Source: Balneola sp. (GTDB lineage: Bacteria; Bacteroidota; Rhodothermia; Balneolales; Balneolaceae). From it: DNA of 64,000 nucleotides. This document shows positions 19,542 through 27,874 of this stretch, in pieces. How positions within the stretch are numbered: position 1 is the first letter of the stretch; each line of letters begins with the position of its first letter. A model generated the notes under the pieces. The model was not told the DNA's origin. It searched no databases and saw only the letters and a program-made list of their open reading frames with translations. The position numbers and the translations under genes were made by a program. The stretch covers positions 46,202 to 110,201 of the forward strand of contig NZQV01000020.1 in NCBI GenBank assembly GCA_002696035.1, written 5' to 3'.

Positions 19542-20789
19542 TTAAGATGCTTCGTTAATTTGTTCAGGTAACATGACATGGAAGGTTGTTCCGACTCCTT
19601 CGCGAGTGTCTACCTTAATCGTTCCGTCATGGAGTTCTACTAGTTTCTTTACGATAGGAAGTCCGATTCCGCTACTCATTTCACCCAAAGTACCCTGCCG
19701 CTGATGGGCTTTACTTTTTTCAAAAAGCTTTGGCAGAAAATGTTCCGGAATGCCTATGCCGTTGTCAGCTACAGATAGGTGGAGCAGGCGAGGTGTGCCT
19801 CCCAGGATCTCCGCGTCTATGGAAACGATGTTACCCTCGGGGCTGAACTTCAGTGCGTTAGAGATCAAATTACTGGCAAGGAGCTTGAATTTTTCTTCAT
19901 CCAGGCAAAACGGATCAGGGGTATTGCACTTCAATTCCATCTGTAATTTCTTGGCATCAGCTAAAGGAGTATAAATAGTGATCAGTTCTTGCACGGTCTC
20001 ATCGATCTTAACTTTACTGTTGTGCAGTTTGGTATGCTGATCTGAGAGTACGTTTTCCATCAATTCGTTGGTGTAACTGAGGAGTTTTCTGCCGCTCATT
20101 TCAATTATAGACAACATCTTGTTGAGCTCCTCTATGTCACCATCCCATGCCTGTTGCAGGTAGTGTGCCGAACTAATAATTCCGTTCATGGGGCTCTTGA
20201 TATCATGATTCACAACGCGAAGAAAATGGTCTTTTTCAATATTTAGTTGTTCTAACTCGCGTTGCTTTTTACGAAGCTCCAACCGACTTATGATCTCCTC
20301 TGAAATAGTTTTTAGCGCCTTCTTTTGTTTGTCTGTCAGGCTCTTTGGACTGAAGTCCAAGACACAAATAGCACCAATGTTGTATCCATCGGGTGTTTTT
20401 AGCGGATACCCGGCATATGAACGGTACTGGGGATCTTCCACTACAAAATCTTTATCTTTGAAACGCTCGTCCTGTCGCAGATCCTCTATTTCCACCGTAT
20501 CATTCTGCAAGACCGTGTATTGGCACACAGTATTTGAGCGATGTTCAATGCCGCCCGCTTCAACGCCATATGCTGCTTTGGTCCACTGCCGGTCGTAATC
20601 CAGTAAATTCATCAGAGAGGCAGGGGAATCGGTGATGGTAGCTGCCAGTTCAACTAAAGCATCAAACTCATTTTCAGGCAGGGAATCTAAAATATCGTAC
20701 TCGTGTAGTTTACTCTGCCGTGCTTCCTCGTTTTCAGGAACCGGATATCCATCAATGTTATTTTTCTTAAGGTCTTCCATAACTTCCAT
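19542..20789 (-). CDS. GAF-domain sensor histidine kinase
   Basis: A 415-residue cytoplasmic kinase. A GAF domain (about 40-170, with the typical RQWTKAAYG, CQYTVLQ and PLKTPDGYNIGAICVLD blocks) is followed by a HisKA domain (His195 in FLRVVNHDIKSPMN) and a complete HATPase domain with N-box NLISNALKFS, DNGIGIP and GIGLPIVKK. Its ATG directly follows the TAG stop of the upstream six-PAS gene (TAGATG), so the two are translationally linked. The GAF type is the one common in Bacteroidota kinases linked to bacteriophytochrome or redox sensing; ligand unknown. Confidence 0.92.
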   Translation of the reverse strand: MEVMEDLKKNNIDGYPVPENEEARQSKLHEYDILDSLPENEFDALVELAATITDSPASLMNLLDYDRQWTKAAYGVEAGGIEHRSNTVCQYTVLQNDTVEIEDLRQDERFKDKDFVVEDPQYRSYAGYPLKTPDGYNIGAICVLDFSPKSLTDKQKKALKTISEEIISRLELRKKQRELEQLNIEKDHFLRVVNHDIKSPMNGIISSAHYLQQAWDGDIEELNKMLSIIEMSGRKLLSYTNELMENVLSDQHTKLHNSKVKIDETVQELITIYTPLADAKKLQMELKCNTPDPFCLDEEKFKLLASNLISNALKFSPEGNIVSIDAEILGGTPRLLHLSVADNGIGIPEHFLPKLFEKSKAHQRQGTLGEMSSGIGLPIVKKLVELHDGTIKVDTREGVGTTFHVMLPEQINEAS

Positions 20790-23762
20790 CTAACTGTTCA
20801 GGGCGTTGTGAGGTCCTTTGATTTCCCGCTTGGCAAAATTAACCGTCAGTAATCCATTTGCTTGATTTACGGTCAGTTCCCCTCCTATCTGACGCAGCAG
20901 AACAGAGATAAGTTCTTCCCGGAGATTTGAAAACGAGTCATCACATTTTCTAAAATATTCTAAGTAGTTATTCGAATGCTCTTTTATAGCTATTTCCACA
21001 CACTCATCGTTGTTTGTAAGGATGAGTTCCAGGTCTCCCGCTTGGTCTTTGTAGTAGCCAACGTGTATTTCTTTCAAAGTGGCTAATATTTCATTTAGGA
21101 GGATACCGGCAGGGATGGCCTGATTTACGTTCATGATGACGTCATCCAGGGTTGTGCTGGCTATTAATTCTCCGGTCGATTTTGCATCAGAATCGAGGAC
21201 TCTCGAGATATAATCTTTAAAGCTAACATGAGAAAGGCTTTCATTCTGATAAAGCAGTTCATGAATTTTAGCGATAGAAGTAATGCGAGATTGGGTGGAA
21301 CTAAGAAGTTTGTCGATCTCACTGTTCTCATTACCCATTAACTCCAGTTCCAGCAGTCCGGATATGATCGCGAGGTTGTTCTTTACCCGGTGATGCACTT
21401 CCCCAAGTAATGTATTCTTCTCTGACAGGGATTTCTCGATGGTGTTGCGTGCCAGTACCTGTTCGGTTACATCAATGGCTTCAATTAAAATCCCATATAT
21501 ATCGTTTCCATCATCTTGCAACGGTTTGAACACAAAGTTCAGGTAGTGCGTTACATTGGCGCCTTCTTTTCCATTTTTGAAATAGACTCTGCGTTCATTG
21601 AATTGCTGGGTTTTACCGGAGTTATAACAATCTTCCAAGACTTCGGAAAAACCTTGTTCACTCAATTCAGGCAATACACGCTCAAATGATTTACCCTCCA
21701 CCAACTGGCGGTCTATAAGTTCTTTGTATTTCTGGTTTGCATAGGTATATATGTGATTTGGCCCTTCCAGCATGGCAATGGCAGAGGGGGCTTCATCAAA
21801 CATTTCCTGCAGATGCAGGCGTGCTGTCTTCTCAGTTTCGAGTAGTTCCACGACCTGATCTTCGAGTTGCTTACGCTCTGTGATATCCACATACATGCCG
21901 TAGATAGCTATTACTTCCCCTTCAAGCTCAACGGGCACGCCGCCTACCAACACGGGTATTTTGGTGCCATCTTTGTGAAGCCGAACAGCTTCATTCTGAA
22001 AACTGTCTCCGGTGAAACTCATTTGGGAAAAAGACTCTCCCTGTTCGTTCATACTTTCGGGAACAATGAGATCATCCAGCAGCTGTCCGGAAATTTCTTC
22101 TCCGTTGTAGCCAAATAACTTCTCGAAACTCTTATTGCTGTTTTGGATGGCTCCATTGGTGTCGACCAGAACAATACCGATCGGGGAGTTATAGAAAAGC
22201 TGATCAAGTAATTCAGAATTACGTCTTCGTTCAAGTTCTGATTCTCTGAAATCACTTCGGTTTATGCCGCCCCCAACAATGAAGTTTTTACCATTCTGTT
22301 TGAAACTGGTACCGCGGATGAGGTAGTGAACGGCTTCTCCACTTTTTGATAGGCAACGCGCCTCAATACTTATTTTATTTCCTTTCAACTCATCCTGTAA
22401 AATATTTTCAAGCTTGTAGCGATCTTCAGGATGCATGAATTCCATCACATTCATACGAGAGATCTCTTCGGCTGTGTATCCAAGGTCTTGCTCAAGAATG
22501 GAATTCCACCGAACCATTTCACCTTCTACACTGAATACGAAAAATGCGGTAGGCAAGGCAGATATGGCTAATTCCGTAAAATCTTTTTCCTGTAATAACT
22601 GATGCTGAATGTTTTTCCGGGATGAAATATCATTTATACTGACGATGGTTTTTTCGGTGCCATCTTCAGCATCAAAAATAACGCTGTTTACTTCTACAGG
22701 TATTTTTTCTCCGGAACTATGAGTGAACTCCAGCTCTCCGGAAAAAGACCCATTTTCTCTTCGGTTTTCCAGGGCTTGTGCATTTGGTGAGTGAGAGGTG
22801 TCGAATATAAGCTTTCGGCCTCCTTCAATAATTTCATCTTTGGTAAAGCCCAGTATACTGCAAGCCGCTGAATTTGCATCCAAAACAGTTCCGTTGGGGC
22901 GCCCAATGAGCGTTCCAACCATCGTATTGTTGAACTGCAATTTGTATTGATGTTCGGATTGCTTCAGTGCTTTCTCCGCTTCTTTTTTGGCTGTAATGTC
23001 ACTGAATGCCCAGCTTGTAGTGGTGCTGCCATCTGAATTGCGAAACATGGTCACACTAAGTTCAACAGGCACACTATTGCCATTTGCGGTGGTGAGCTCA
23101 TACTCACCAAAATAATTTCCTTCCCGGTTGATCCTTTTCTGTAGTTTGGCAGGATGCAGGTCCAGCGTCTGGTCCAGATACTTGTTCAGCTCGGAATAGG
23201 TGATAGCTTGCTGAGTGGTTTCCAGAATATTACAGGCCACATTATTGGCATCAATCACAACATTATTATCCGTTGCTATCAAAATGCCGTACAAGCTGTT
23301 ATTGAAATGTGATTCAAACAGTTGGCGGGCCTCTCGCAGGTAATTCTTTTCCTCCGTTTGGTCGCTGACATCCTCATAGATAAGCACAGCGCCCTGTTCA
23401 TAGCCGAGGGAGTTGACGGTTACGCGAAACCATTTTTTTTGCCCGCCAGCGGTAAGGGCAATTTTGGTCTCAAAAGTACCAAGTTCTTGATTCAGCACTT
23501 CTTTGATACCTAATAATAGTCGAAGGGCAAAGTCATTGCCCTCCGCAAGGGGAGTCTGTAAGCTTTTTAGTATGCTTTCTTCTAATTCAGGGTGACTCCA
23601 GTTTCTCTCTAACTCTTGACCAGCCTTTTTCCATTGTTTATTAAATGCAACTACTTCTCCCTCTGCATTCAGAATAGCGATCTGTGATCTCAATGCATTT
23701 AATATTGCAAAGCTGACCTCATCAAGCTCTATAATGGAAAATATGTGATCTTGTTTAACCAT
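20790..23762 (-). CDS. Six-PAS HisKA_2-type protein with degenerate ATPase domain
   Basis: A 990-residue soluble protein. Six PAS domains are readable at about 20-135, 140-262, 265-385, 390-510, 512-640 and 645-780. A HisKA_2 domain follows, with the phosphoacceptor block LLGEVHHRVKNNL (His790). The C-terminal part corresponds to HATPase_c, but the N-box reads AGILLNEILATLKEIH instead of the usual NELVTNALKHA, and no DxGxG motif exists; only the late LLRQIGGELTV block is recognisable. ATP binding is therefore doubtful, and the protein may act as a sensory scaffold phosphorylated or read by the adjacent GAF kinase. That is inference. Confidence 0.85.
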   Translation of the reverse strand: MVKQDHIFSIIELDEVSFAILNALRSQIAILNAEGEVVAFNKQWKKAGQELERNWSHPELEESILKSLQTPLAEGNDFALRLLLGIKEVLNQELGTFETKIALTAGGQKKWFRVTVNSLGYEQGAVLIYEDVSDQTEEKNYLREARQLFESHFNNSLYGILIATDNNVVIDANNVACNILETTQQAITYSELNKYLDQTLDLHPAKLQKRINREGNYFGEYELTTANGNSVPVELSVTMFRNSDGSTTTSWAFSDITAKKEAEKALKQSEHQYKLQFNNTMVGTLIGRPNGTVLDANSAACSILGFTKDEIIEGGRKLIFDTSHSPNAQALENRRENGSFSGELEFTHSSGEKIPVEVNSVIFDAEDGTEKTIVSINDISSRKNIQHQLLQEKDFTELAISALPTAFFVFSVEGEMVRWNSILEQDLGYTAEEISRMNVMEFMHPEDRYKLENILQDELKGNKISIEARCLSKSGEAVHYLIRGTSFKQNGKNFIVGGGINRSDFRESELERRRNSELLDQLFYNSPIGIVLVDTNGAIQNSNKSFEKLFGYNGEEISGQLLDDLIVPESMNEQGESFSQMSFTGDSFQNEAVRLHKDGTKIPVLVGGVPVELEGEVIAIYGMYVDITERKQLEDQVVELLETEKTARLHLQEMFDEAPSAIAMLEGPNHIYTYANQKYKELIDRQLVEGKSFERVLPELSEQGFSEVLEDCYNSGKTQQFNERRVYFKNGKEGANVTHYLNFVFKPLQDDGNDIYGILIEAIDVTEQVLARNTIEKSLSEKNTLLGEVHHRVKNNLAIISGLLELELMGNENSEIDKLLSSTQSRITSIAKIHELLYQNESLSHVSFKDYISRVLDSDAKSTGELIASTTLDDVIMNVNQAIPAGILLNEILATLKEIHVGYYKDQAGDLELILTNNDECVEIAIKEHSNNYLEYFRKCDDSFSNLREELISVLLRQIGGELTVNQANGLLTVNFAKREIKGPHNALNS

Positions 23763-23846
23763 AGGGTATAGCAGAACTAACTGCCTTTGTTTTTTTGTCT
23801 GTATTTAAGGTAGGCAGCAAAACTCTCTCGCGAATGACGTGAAAAG

Positions 23847-23910
23847 CCTATTTTTTAAAATAGGTTGAAAAGCCTAAAAACCACTTCTTTGGCCTAGGTG
23901 AAAATACCTA
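23847..23910. promoter_or_regulatory. Palindrome cluster with TAGGTGAAAATACCTA
   Basis: In the 156-bp gap upstream of the six-PAS gene lie a perfect palindrome CCTATTTTTTAAAATAGG (23847-23864) and TAGGTGAAAATACCTA (23895-23910). Two TGAAAAGCCTA half-sites (23840 and 23866 regions) are also present. The 16-bp motif recurs at 24418, on the other side of the receiver gene, so this is a good candidate operator. Confidence 0.6.
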
Positions 23911-23918
23911 CACGCCTT

Positions 23919-24314
23919 TTAGCTAAAGCAGATGTAATTTTTACCGGCAAGAGTTTCTTCCACGGCAGTTACCACTTCACCTTCGGCAGGGGCTATGGGA
24001 ATGATGCCGTTTGCACCTGCATTCATCAAAGGTTCAACGAATTTTTTCATTGAATAAGGATGGATCACGATCAGGGCGCAATTGGAGAAATGCTCGTTCA
24101 CGATTCTGATCTTTTCGGGGGCATTTCTAAGGTCAACAGATGTATTTAGATCAAAGAAAACCAGATCAGGATCTACGTTAGGGAGGGACTCGTTTTCATC
24201 AAAAATACTTTTATGCTCCACCATCACCACATTTGAATCAAGATGAGTTTGAAGGGCATCCAGAATCAAGCTATTGGTTTGATTCAGTTTTGCTATGTAA
24301 AGGATCTGCAGCAT
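23919..24314 (-). CDS. Stand-alone degenerate receiver-like protein
   Basis: A 131-residue protein with the receiver fold pattern: hydrophobic strand QILYIAK, LVFFDL with Asp55 at the phosphoacceptor position, a hydrophobic strand ALIVIHP (80-86) and GANGIIPIAPAEGEVVTAVEETLAGKNYI, like the end of NarL/FixJ receivers. The N-terminal acidic pair is absent (YIAKLNQ) and the conserved Lys near 106 is replaced. No DNA-binding domain follows. It probably lacks normal phosphorylation chemistry. It precedes the six-PAS gene in the same direction and is bracketed by the two 16-bp palindromes, suggesting a shared regulatory unit. Confidence 0.7.
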   Translation of the reverse strand: MLQILYIAKLNQTNSLILDALQTHLDSNVVMVEHKSIFDENESLPNVDPDLVFFDLNTSVDLRNAPEKIRIVNEHFSNCALIVIHPYSMKKFVEPLMNAGANGIIPIAPAEGEVVTAVEETLAGKNYICFS

Positions 24315-24391
24315 GCTGATTTGATGATATAGGAGATGTAGAACTGTTAAATATCAATGTAGTTCTATAAGTACAATAAAAAATCAGTGAT

Positions 24392-24433
24392 AACACCTAT
24401 TTTATTTGGAATATACATAGGTGTTTTTACCTA
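24392..24433. promoter_or_regulatory. Dyads with TAGGTGTTTTTACCTA upstream of the receiver gene
   Basis: AACACCTAT (24392-24400) and ATAGGTGTT (24417-24425) form a 9-bp dyad, overlapping the 16-bp palindrome TAGGTGTTTTTACCTA (24418-24433). A further TTAGGTGAAC lies at 24456. The site is about 80-120 bp upstream of the receiver start and just beyond the lysC stop, so it could be operator or, for the outer dyad, a terminator. Confidence 0.6.
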
Positions 24434-24464
24434 CGTAATTTATGAATAGTTGTCATTAGGTGAA

Positions 24465-25841
24465 CTAAAGCAGGATATTTTTAAATAACTTGGCATGGAC
24501 CGTCCGCGCCACATCCACCAATTCATTTTCATTCAGTACCAAATTCAAAATACGCTTTTCTTTGGTGAAAGATATCATATCGGTTTCAGCAGTGCCCAGG
24601 GAGGAAAAAACCGACTCAATAAGTGCATCTGCGGAATAAATAGAACAACCGATCAGAGTCAGCACTCCTTTGCCTTTTTCGATGGAAACAGTACCCACTT
24701 CAATGAATTCTTTCGAAAGCTTGTCCAGGATCTCATCATCAGAAAGAGCAATAGTAACGGAGGCTTCGGTAGTATTGACGGCATCAACGGCAAGCCTGTG
24801 CTTTTCAAGGACGGCGAATACTTTGGTCAGGAAAGAGTATCCCATCACTGTTTCGTAGGCACTTACAGTAACGGTTGCCATATTTTTCTTGAAGGAAAGT
24901 GCCAGCACCTCGAGGTCATGATCGGAATCCCTGACAATCTTGGTGCCCGGATCTTCGGGTTTAAACATATTCTTCACAAAAACAGGAATGTTTCGTTCCT
25001 GAGCAGGTTTCAGGGTAGAAGGGTGAAGGACTTTAGCTCCAAAATAAGCCATTTCGGTTGCGTCAAAATAACTCATCTCTTTAAGCGGCTTGGCTTCGGT
25101 GATGAACCGTGGATCGCCTGTATAAACGCCGCTTACATCCGTCCAGATCTCGATGGTTTCTGCGCCCACCGCTCCTCCGATCAGGCTGGCGGTATAATCC
25201 GAGCCCTCAAACCCAAGCGTGGTAACGGTCTTGTCAGGAGCTTCCCCATAAAACCCGCCAATAATGGGAGTGAACCCACTTTCCAGTACCGTTTCCAAAG
25301 AGCCACAGCGCTGATTTATGAGCAGACGGTTTGGATTGGCACGGCCATATTCGTTATCCGTTTTAATGAGCTTGCGGGCCTCAATATGCTGGGTAAGCAT
25401 ATCCAGCGCCAGCCCACATTGTGCCAGCAGGTACGAGGAAATTTGTTCACCAATAGCTGAGATAGCATCCTTCATTTGTGGAGACAAGGTTTTCTGTCGC
25501 CGGGTGTACGTCAGCAGTTTATTAAGCTTGCTGATCTTAGCAGCGGTATGTTTATCACAGCTGTCTTTAATGAGTTTATTTTTGGGATGTGGATTCTCCT
25601 GGAGGAAATCCTCAACGATCTTACTATGGCGTTGTTGAATAGATGTGGAGATCTCGAATGCTTCTTCCAGCTTTCCTTTTGAAGCTAATTGAGCCGCTTC
25701 CACCAATTGCCGTGTTGTGCGAGCTGTAGCTGAAACCACTACGACCGGCCACTCATATTTTTGGATGATCTCTAACACTTGTTTCCATGTTTTGTGATCG
25801 GCCATGGAGGTACCGCCAAATTTCAGAACGTTGATCTGCAT
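24465..25841 (-). CDS. lysC: Aspartate kinase
   Basis: A 458-residue monofunctional aspartokinase. It opens with the ATP-binding signature KFGGTSMAD (7-15), carries VVVVSATARTTRQLVEAA and the aspartate-binding block GFEGSDYTASLIGGAVGAETIEIWTDVSGVYTGDPR, and ends with two ACT-like domains (about 305-458) that bind lysine or threonine in the family. It catalyses the first step of lysine, threonine and methionine synthesis. The diaminopimelate decarboxylase gene lies 2 kb downstream in the window on the same strand but is separated by an opposite-strand gene, so they are not one operon. Confidence 0.95.
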   Translation of the reverse strand: MQINVLKFGGTSMADHKTWKQVLEIIQKYEWPVVVVSATARTTRQLVEAAQLASKGKLEEAFEISTSIQQRHSKIVEDFLQENPHPKNKLIKDSCDKHTAAKISKLNKLLTYTRRQKTLSPQMKDAISAIGEQISSYLLAQCGLALDMLTQHIEARKLIKTDNEYGRANPNRLLINQRCGSLETVLESGFTPIIGGFYGEAPDKTVTTLGFEGSDYTASLIGGAVGAETIEIWTDVSGVYTGDPRFITEAKPLKEMSYFDATEMAYFGAKVLHPSTLKPAQERNIPVFVKNMFKPEDPGTKIVRDSDHDLEVLALSFKKNMATVTVSAYETVMGYSFLTKVFAVLEKHRLAVDAVNTTEASVTIALSDDEILDKLSKEFIEVGTVSIEKGKGVLTLIGCSIYSADALIESVFSSLGTAETDMISFTKEKRILNLVLNENELVDVARTVHAKLFKNILL

Positions 25842-25974
25842 AGAATCTCTTACTTAAAAATTGCGTTGAAAAATACGGGGAATCTCTTCTTATTCCATCT
25901 CAAATTCGGAATTAAGTTTCGGTGTTAATTGCCACAGAATTTCAAAAACACGAAAGTTTATACTTTAGCTCTCG

Positions 25975-26252
25975 TTACAAAGCTTCGGCTTTGTAATACA
26001 GTCTCGGAAACTCATGCTTCTCCCTTGTCTTTATATTTGATCTTTTTGCTAGTGATGGGCGTCTTTGTTCTTTTGTGCCGACAAAAGAACCAAAAGCTCC
26101 CGGCTGCGAAAAAAGAGCTAAATCTGACTACATTTCACTAAAAGAAATCAATGCTCCTTCACGATCGGAGATTGCGTCTTAGTTGGTCCGCGGTATGATT
26201 TCTTTCTTTACGCTTCATTTCGTCATCTTCTTAGCGCTCTTTTCTCTTAGGC
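25975..26252. repeat. Structured non-coding element in the lysC-baiN gap
   Basis: The 800-bp gap 25842-26643 has no convincing gene. 25975-25996 is a 9-bp hairpin TTACAAAGC/GCTTTGTAA with a TTCG loop. 26067-26090 is a 10-bp hairpin GTTCTTTTGT/ACAAAAGAAC with a GCCG loop. From about 26108 to 26252 complementary arms (AAAAAAGAGCTAA with TTAGCGCTCTTTT; AAAGAAATCA with TGATTTCTTT) enclose about 50-100 bp. Together they suggest a folded repeat element or RNA. A GAACATCC-type repeat unit follows at 26257-26282. Confidence 0.5.
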
Positions 26253-26305
26253 CGATGGAATATTGAACAAAGAACATCCAACATTTAGCGAAGAAGTGTA
26301 AAATA

Positions 26306-26333
26306 GTCATTCCTGCGGAGGCAGGGATCTAAT
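26306..26333. repeat. Dispersed GTCATTCCnGCGGAGGCnGG repeat, copy 1
   Basis: A 28-bp semi-palindrome: TTCCTGCGGAGGCAGGGAT flanked by GTCA and CTAAT. Two further copies occur in the window at 53966 and 60947. Confidence 0.8.
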
Positions 26334-26424
26334 AGTTTCAACCTCAGATTAGGTTGATTCATGAATGCGGCGGAGTAATAGATTTTTGGATTACTCGACC
26401 CCAGCGGGGTCATATGTCAGTAGC

Positions 26425-26495
26425 CCCGGGTAAGTCCCGTTGGGAGGCTGAAGATAGGGTTGCTATATTTGCCGGGCGCAACCCGGGGTAAAGAG
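26425..26495. repeat. Inverted repeat with CCCGGG arms
   Basis: AGCCCCGGGTAA near 26422-26433 is complementary to ACCCGGGGTA near 26483-26492, about 50 bp apart. It resembles intergenic palindromic repeats of this phylum. No coding frame spans it. Confidence 0.5.
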
Positions 26496-26643
26496 AAACA
26501 AAATGTATAAATTTTTGCCTGGGAATTTTTTAGGGAATGGATGTCAATCAAAAATTGGGTATAGAGTTTAATAACGTACCTAACATTCCGCTTTATCCTT
26601 GTTCCATTTCGTGACTAACCCAAAGAAACGGTATCTTTCATGT

Positions 26644-27867
26644 ATGAATGAAAAACCTCTACAAGTTGCGGTAATCGGTGGCGGAGCTGCAGGATTTTTT
26701 GCGGCAATTTCAGCTAAAACGAATCACCCTGAAGCTAAAGTCACAATCTATGAAAAGTCGAATAAACTGCTTTCAAAAGTGCGAATATCCGGTGGTGGTC
26801 GATGTAATGTAACCCACCATTGTTTTGATGTTCGGGAGTTAGTGAAGTTCTATCCACGTGGAGAGCGGCCGCTGAAGAAAGCATTCGGGATGTTTTCGCC
26901 AACCGATACCGTAGAATGGTTTGAAAGCCGCGGGGTGAATTTGAAGTCCGAGTCAGACGGACGCATGTTCCCCACCACTGATGATTCTGAAACCATCATC
27001 AACTGCCTGATGCGGGAAACCCGAAAGCTGGGGATCGGTATCAAAACCAAAGCGAATATAAAGTCCTTAAAGAAATTGAATTCAGGCTACGAAATGGACT
27101 TGTATCGCAGTGGAAGGATCAAGGCCGATAAAGTAATTGTTGCAACGGGTGGAAGTCCGCGGGCGAGTGGCTTCGACTGGCTGCGCGAGCTGGATCATGA
27201 GATCGAAGAACCGGTGCCTTCCCTTTTCACGTTCAATATGCCGGGGGAGCCGATCAAAGAATTGATGGGTGTAGTTGCTGAACCCGTTTCAGTAAAGATC
27301 ATGGGGTCAAAATTACAAAGCAGTGGTCCACTGTTGATCACCCATTGGGGAATGAGCGGTCCGGCAATTCTGAAATTATCCGCATTCGGTGCACGTGAAC
27401 TCAATGAAAAGGATTATGAATTTAAGGCATTGGTCAACTGGACCGGAGAGCGCGCTGAGCAAGAAGTTCGTGCCATCCTGAAAGAAGTGGTAAGTGATCA
27501 TGGGTTAAAAAAGATCCATAATGTGAATCCCTTTGGACTACCCGGTCGATTATGGGAATTCCTGATCGAAAAACTAGACCTCGGGGAGGATATGATCTGG
27601 CAGAATATGGGTAAGAAGAATATCAACCGGTTAGTACATTTGCTCACAAATGATGAATATCAGGTTCAGGGCAAAACCACCTTTAAAGAAGAATTTGTGA
27701 CCTGCGGGGGAATCAGTTTACAGGATGTAGACATGAAAACCATGGAAAGCCGTAAGTCTCCTGATCTGTATTTTGCAGGTGAGGTGTTAGATGTTGACGG
27801 CGTAACCGGTGGATTCAACTTTCAGGCTGCCTGGACGACGGGTTATATTGCAGGAAAGCTGAGGTAA
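26644..27867 (+). CDS. BaiN/HI0933-family flavoprotein
   Basis: A 407-residue NAD(P)/FAD-dependent oxidoreductase. ATG at 26644 is chosen because it puts MNEKPLQVAVIGGGAAGFFAA at the N-terminus; an upstream TTG would add 15 non-conserved residues. FAD binding motif GGGAAG is at 12-17, and the family signatures KVRISGGGRCNVTHH, a middle inserted barrel domain, and DVDGVTGGFNFQAAWTTGYIAG at the C-terminus are present. The family is widespread, named for a bile-acid reductase, but the role in environmental bacteria is unknown. It is convergent with lysA, 7 bp between stops. Confidence 0.92.
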   Translation: MNEKPLQVAVIGGGAAGFFAAISAKTNHPEAKVTIYEKSNKLLSKVRISGGGRCNVTHHCFDVRELVKFYPRGERPLKKAFGMFSPTDTVEWFESRGVNLKSESDGRMFPTTDDSETIINCLMRETRKLGIGIKTKANIKSLKKLNSGYEMDLYRSGRIKADKVIVATGGSPRASGFDWLRELDHEIEEPVPSLFTFNMPGEPIKELMGVVAEPVSVKIMGSKLQSSGPLLITHWGMSGPAILKLSAFGARELNEKDYEFKALVNWTGERAEQEVRAILKEVVSDHGLKKIHNVNPFGLPGRLWEFLIEKLDLGEDMIWQNMGKKNINRLVHLLTNDEYQVQGKTTFKEEFVTCGGISLQDVDMKTMESRKSPDLYFAGEVLDVDGVTGGFNFQAAWTTGYIAGKLR

Positions 27868-27874
27868 TTTAAAA

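Noticed and set aside
24495-25460. 321-residue open frame opposite lysC
   Set aside because: Long because of the lysC codon pattern; no domain, no start context, and the minus-strand frame is a clear aspartokinase.
25929-26141. 70-residue open frame in the lysC-baiN gap
   Set aside because: It crosses two hairpins of the repeat element and has no conserved features; translations like this are typical of intergenic repeats.
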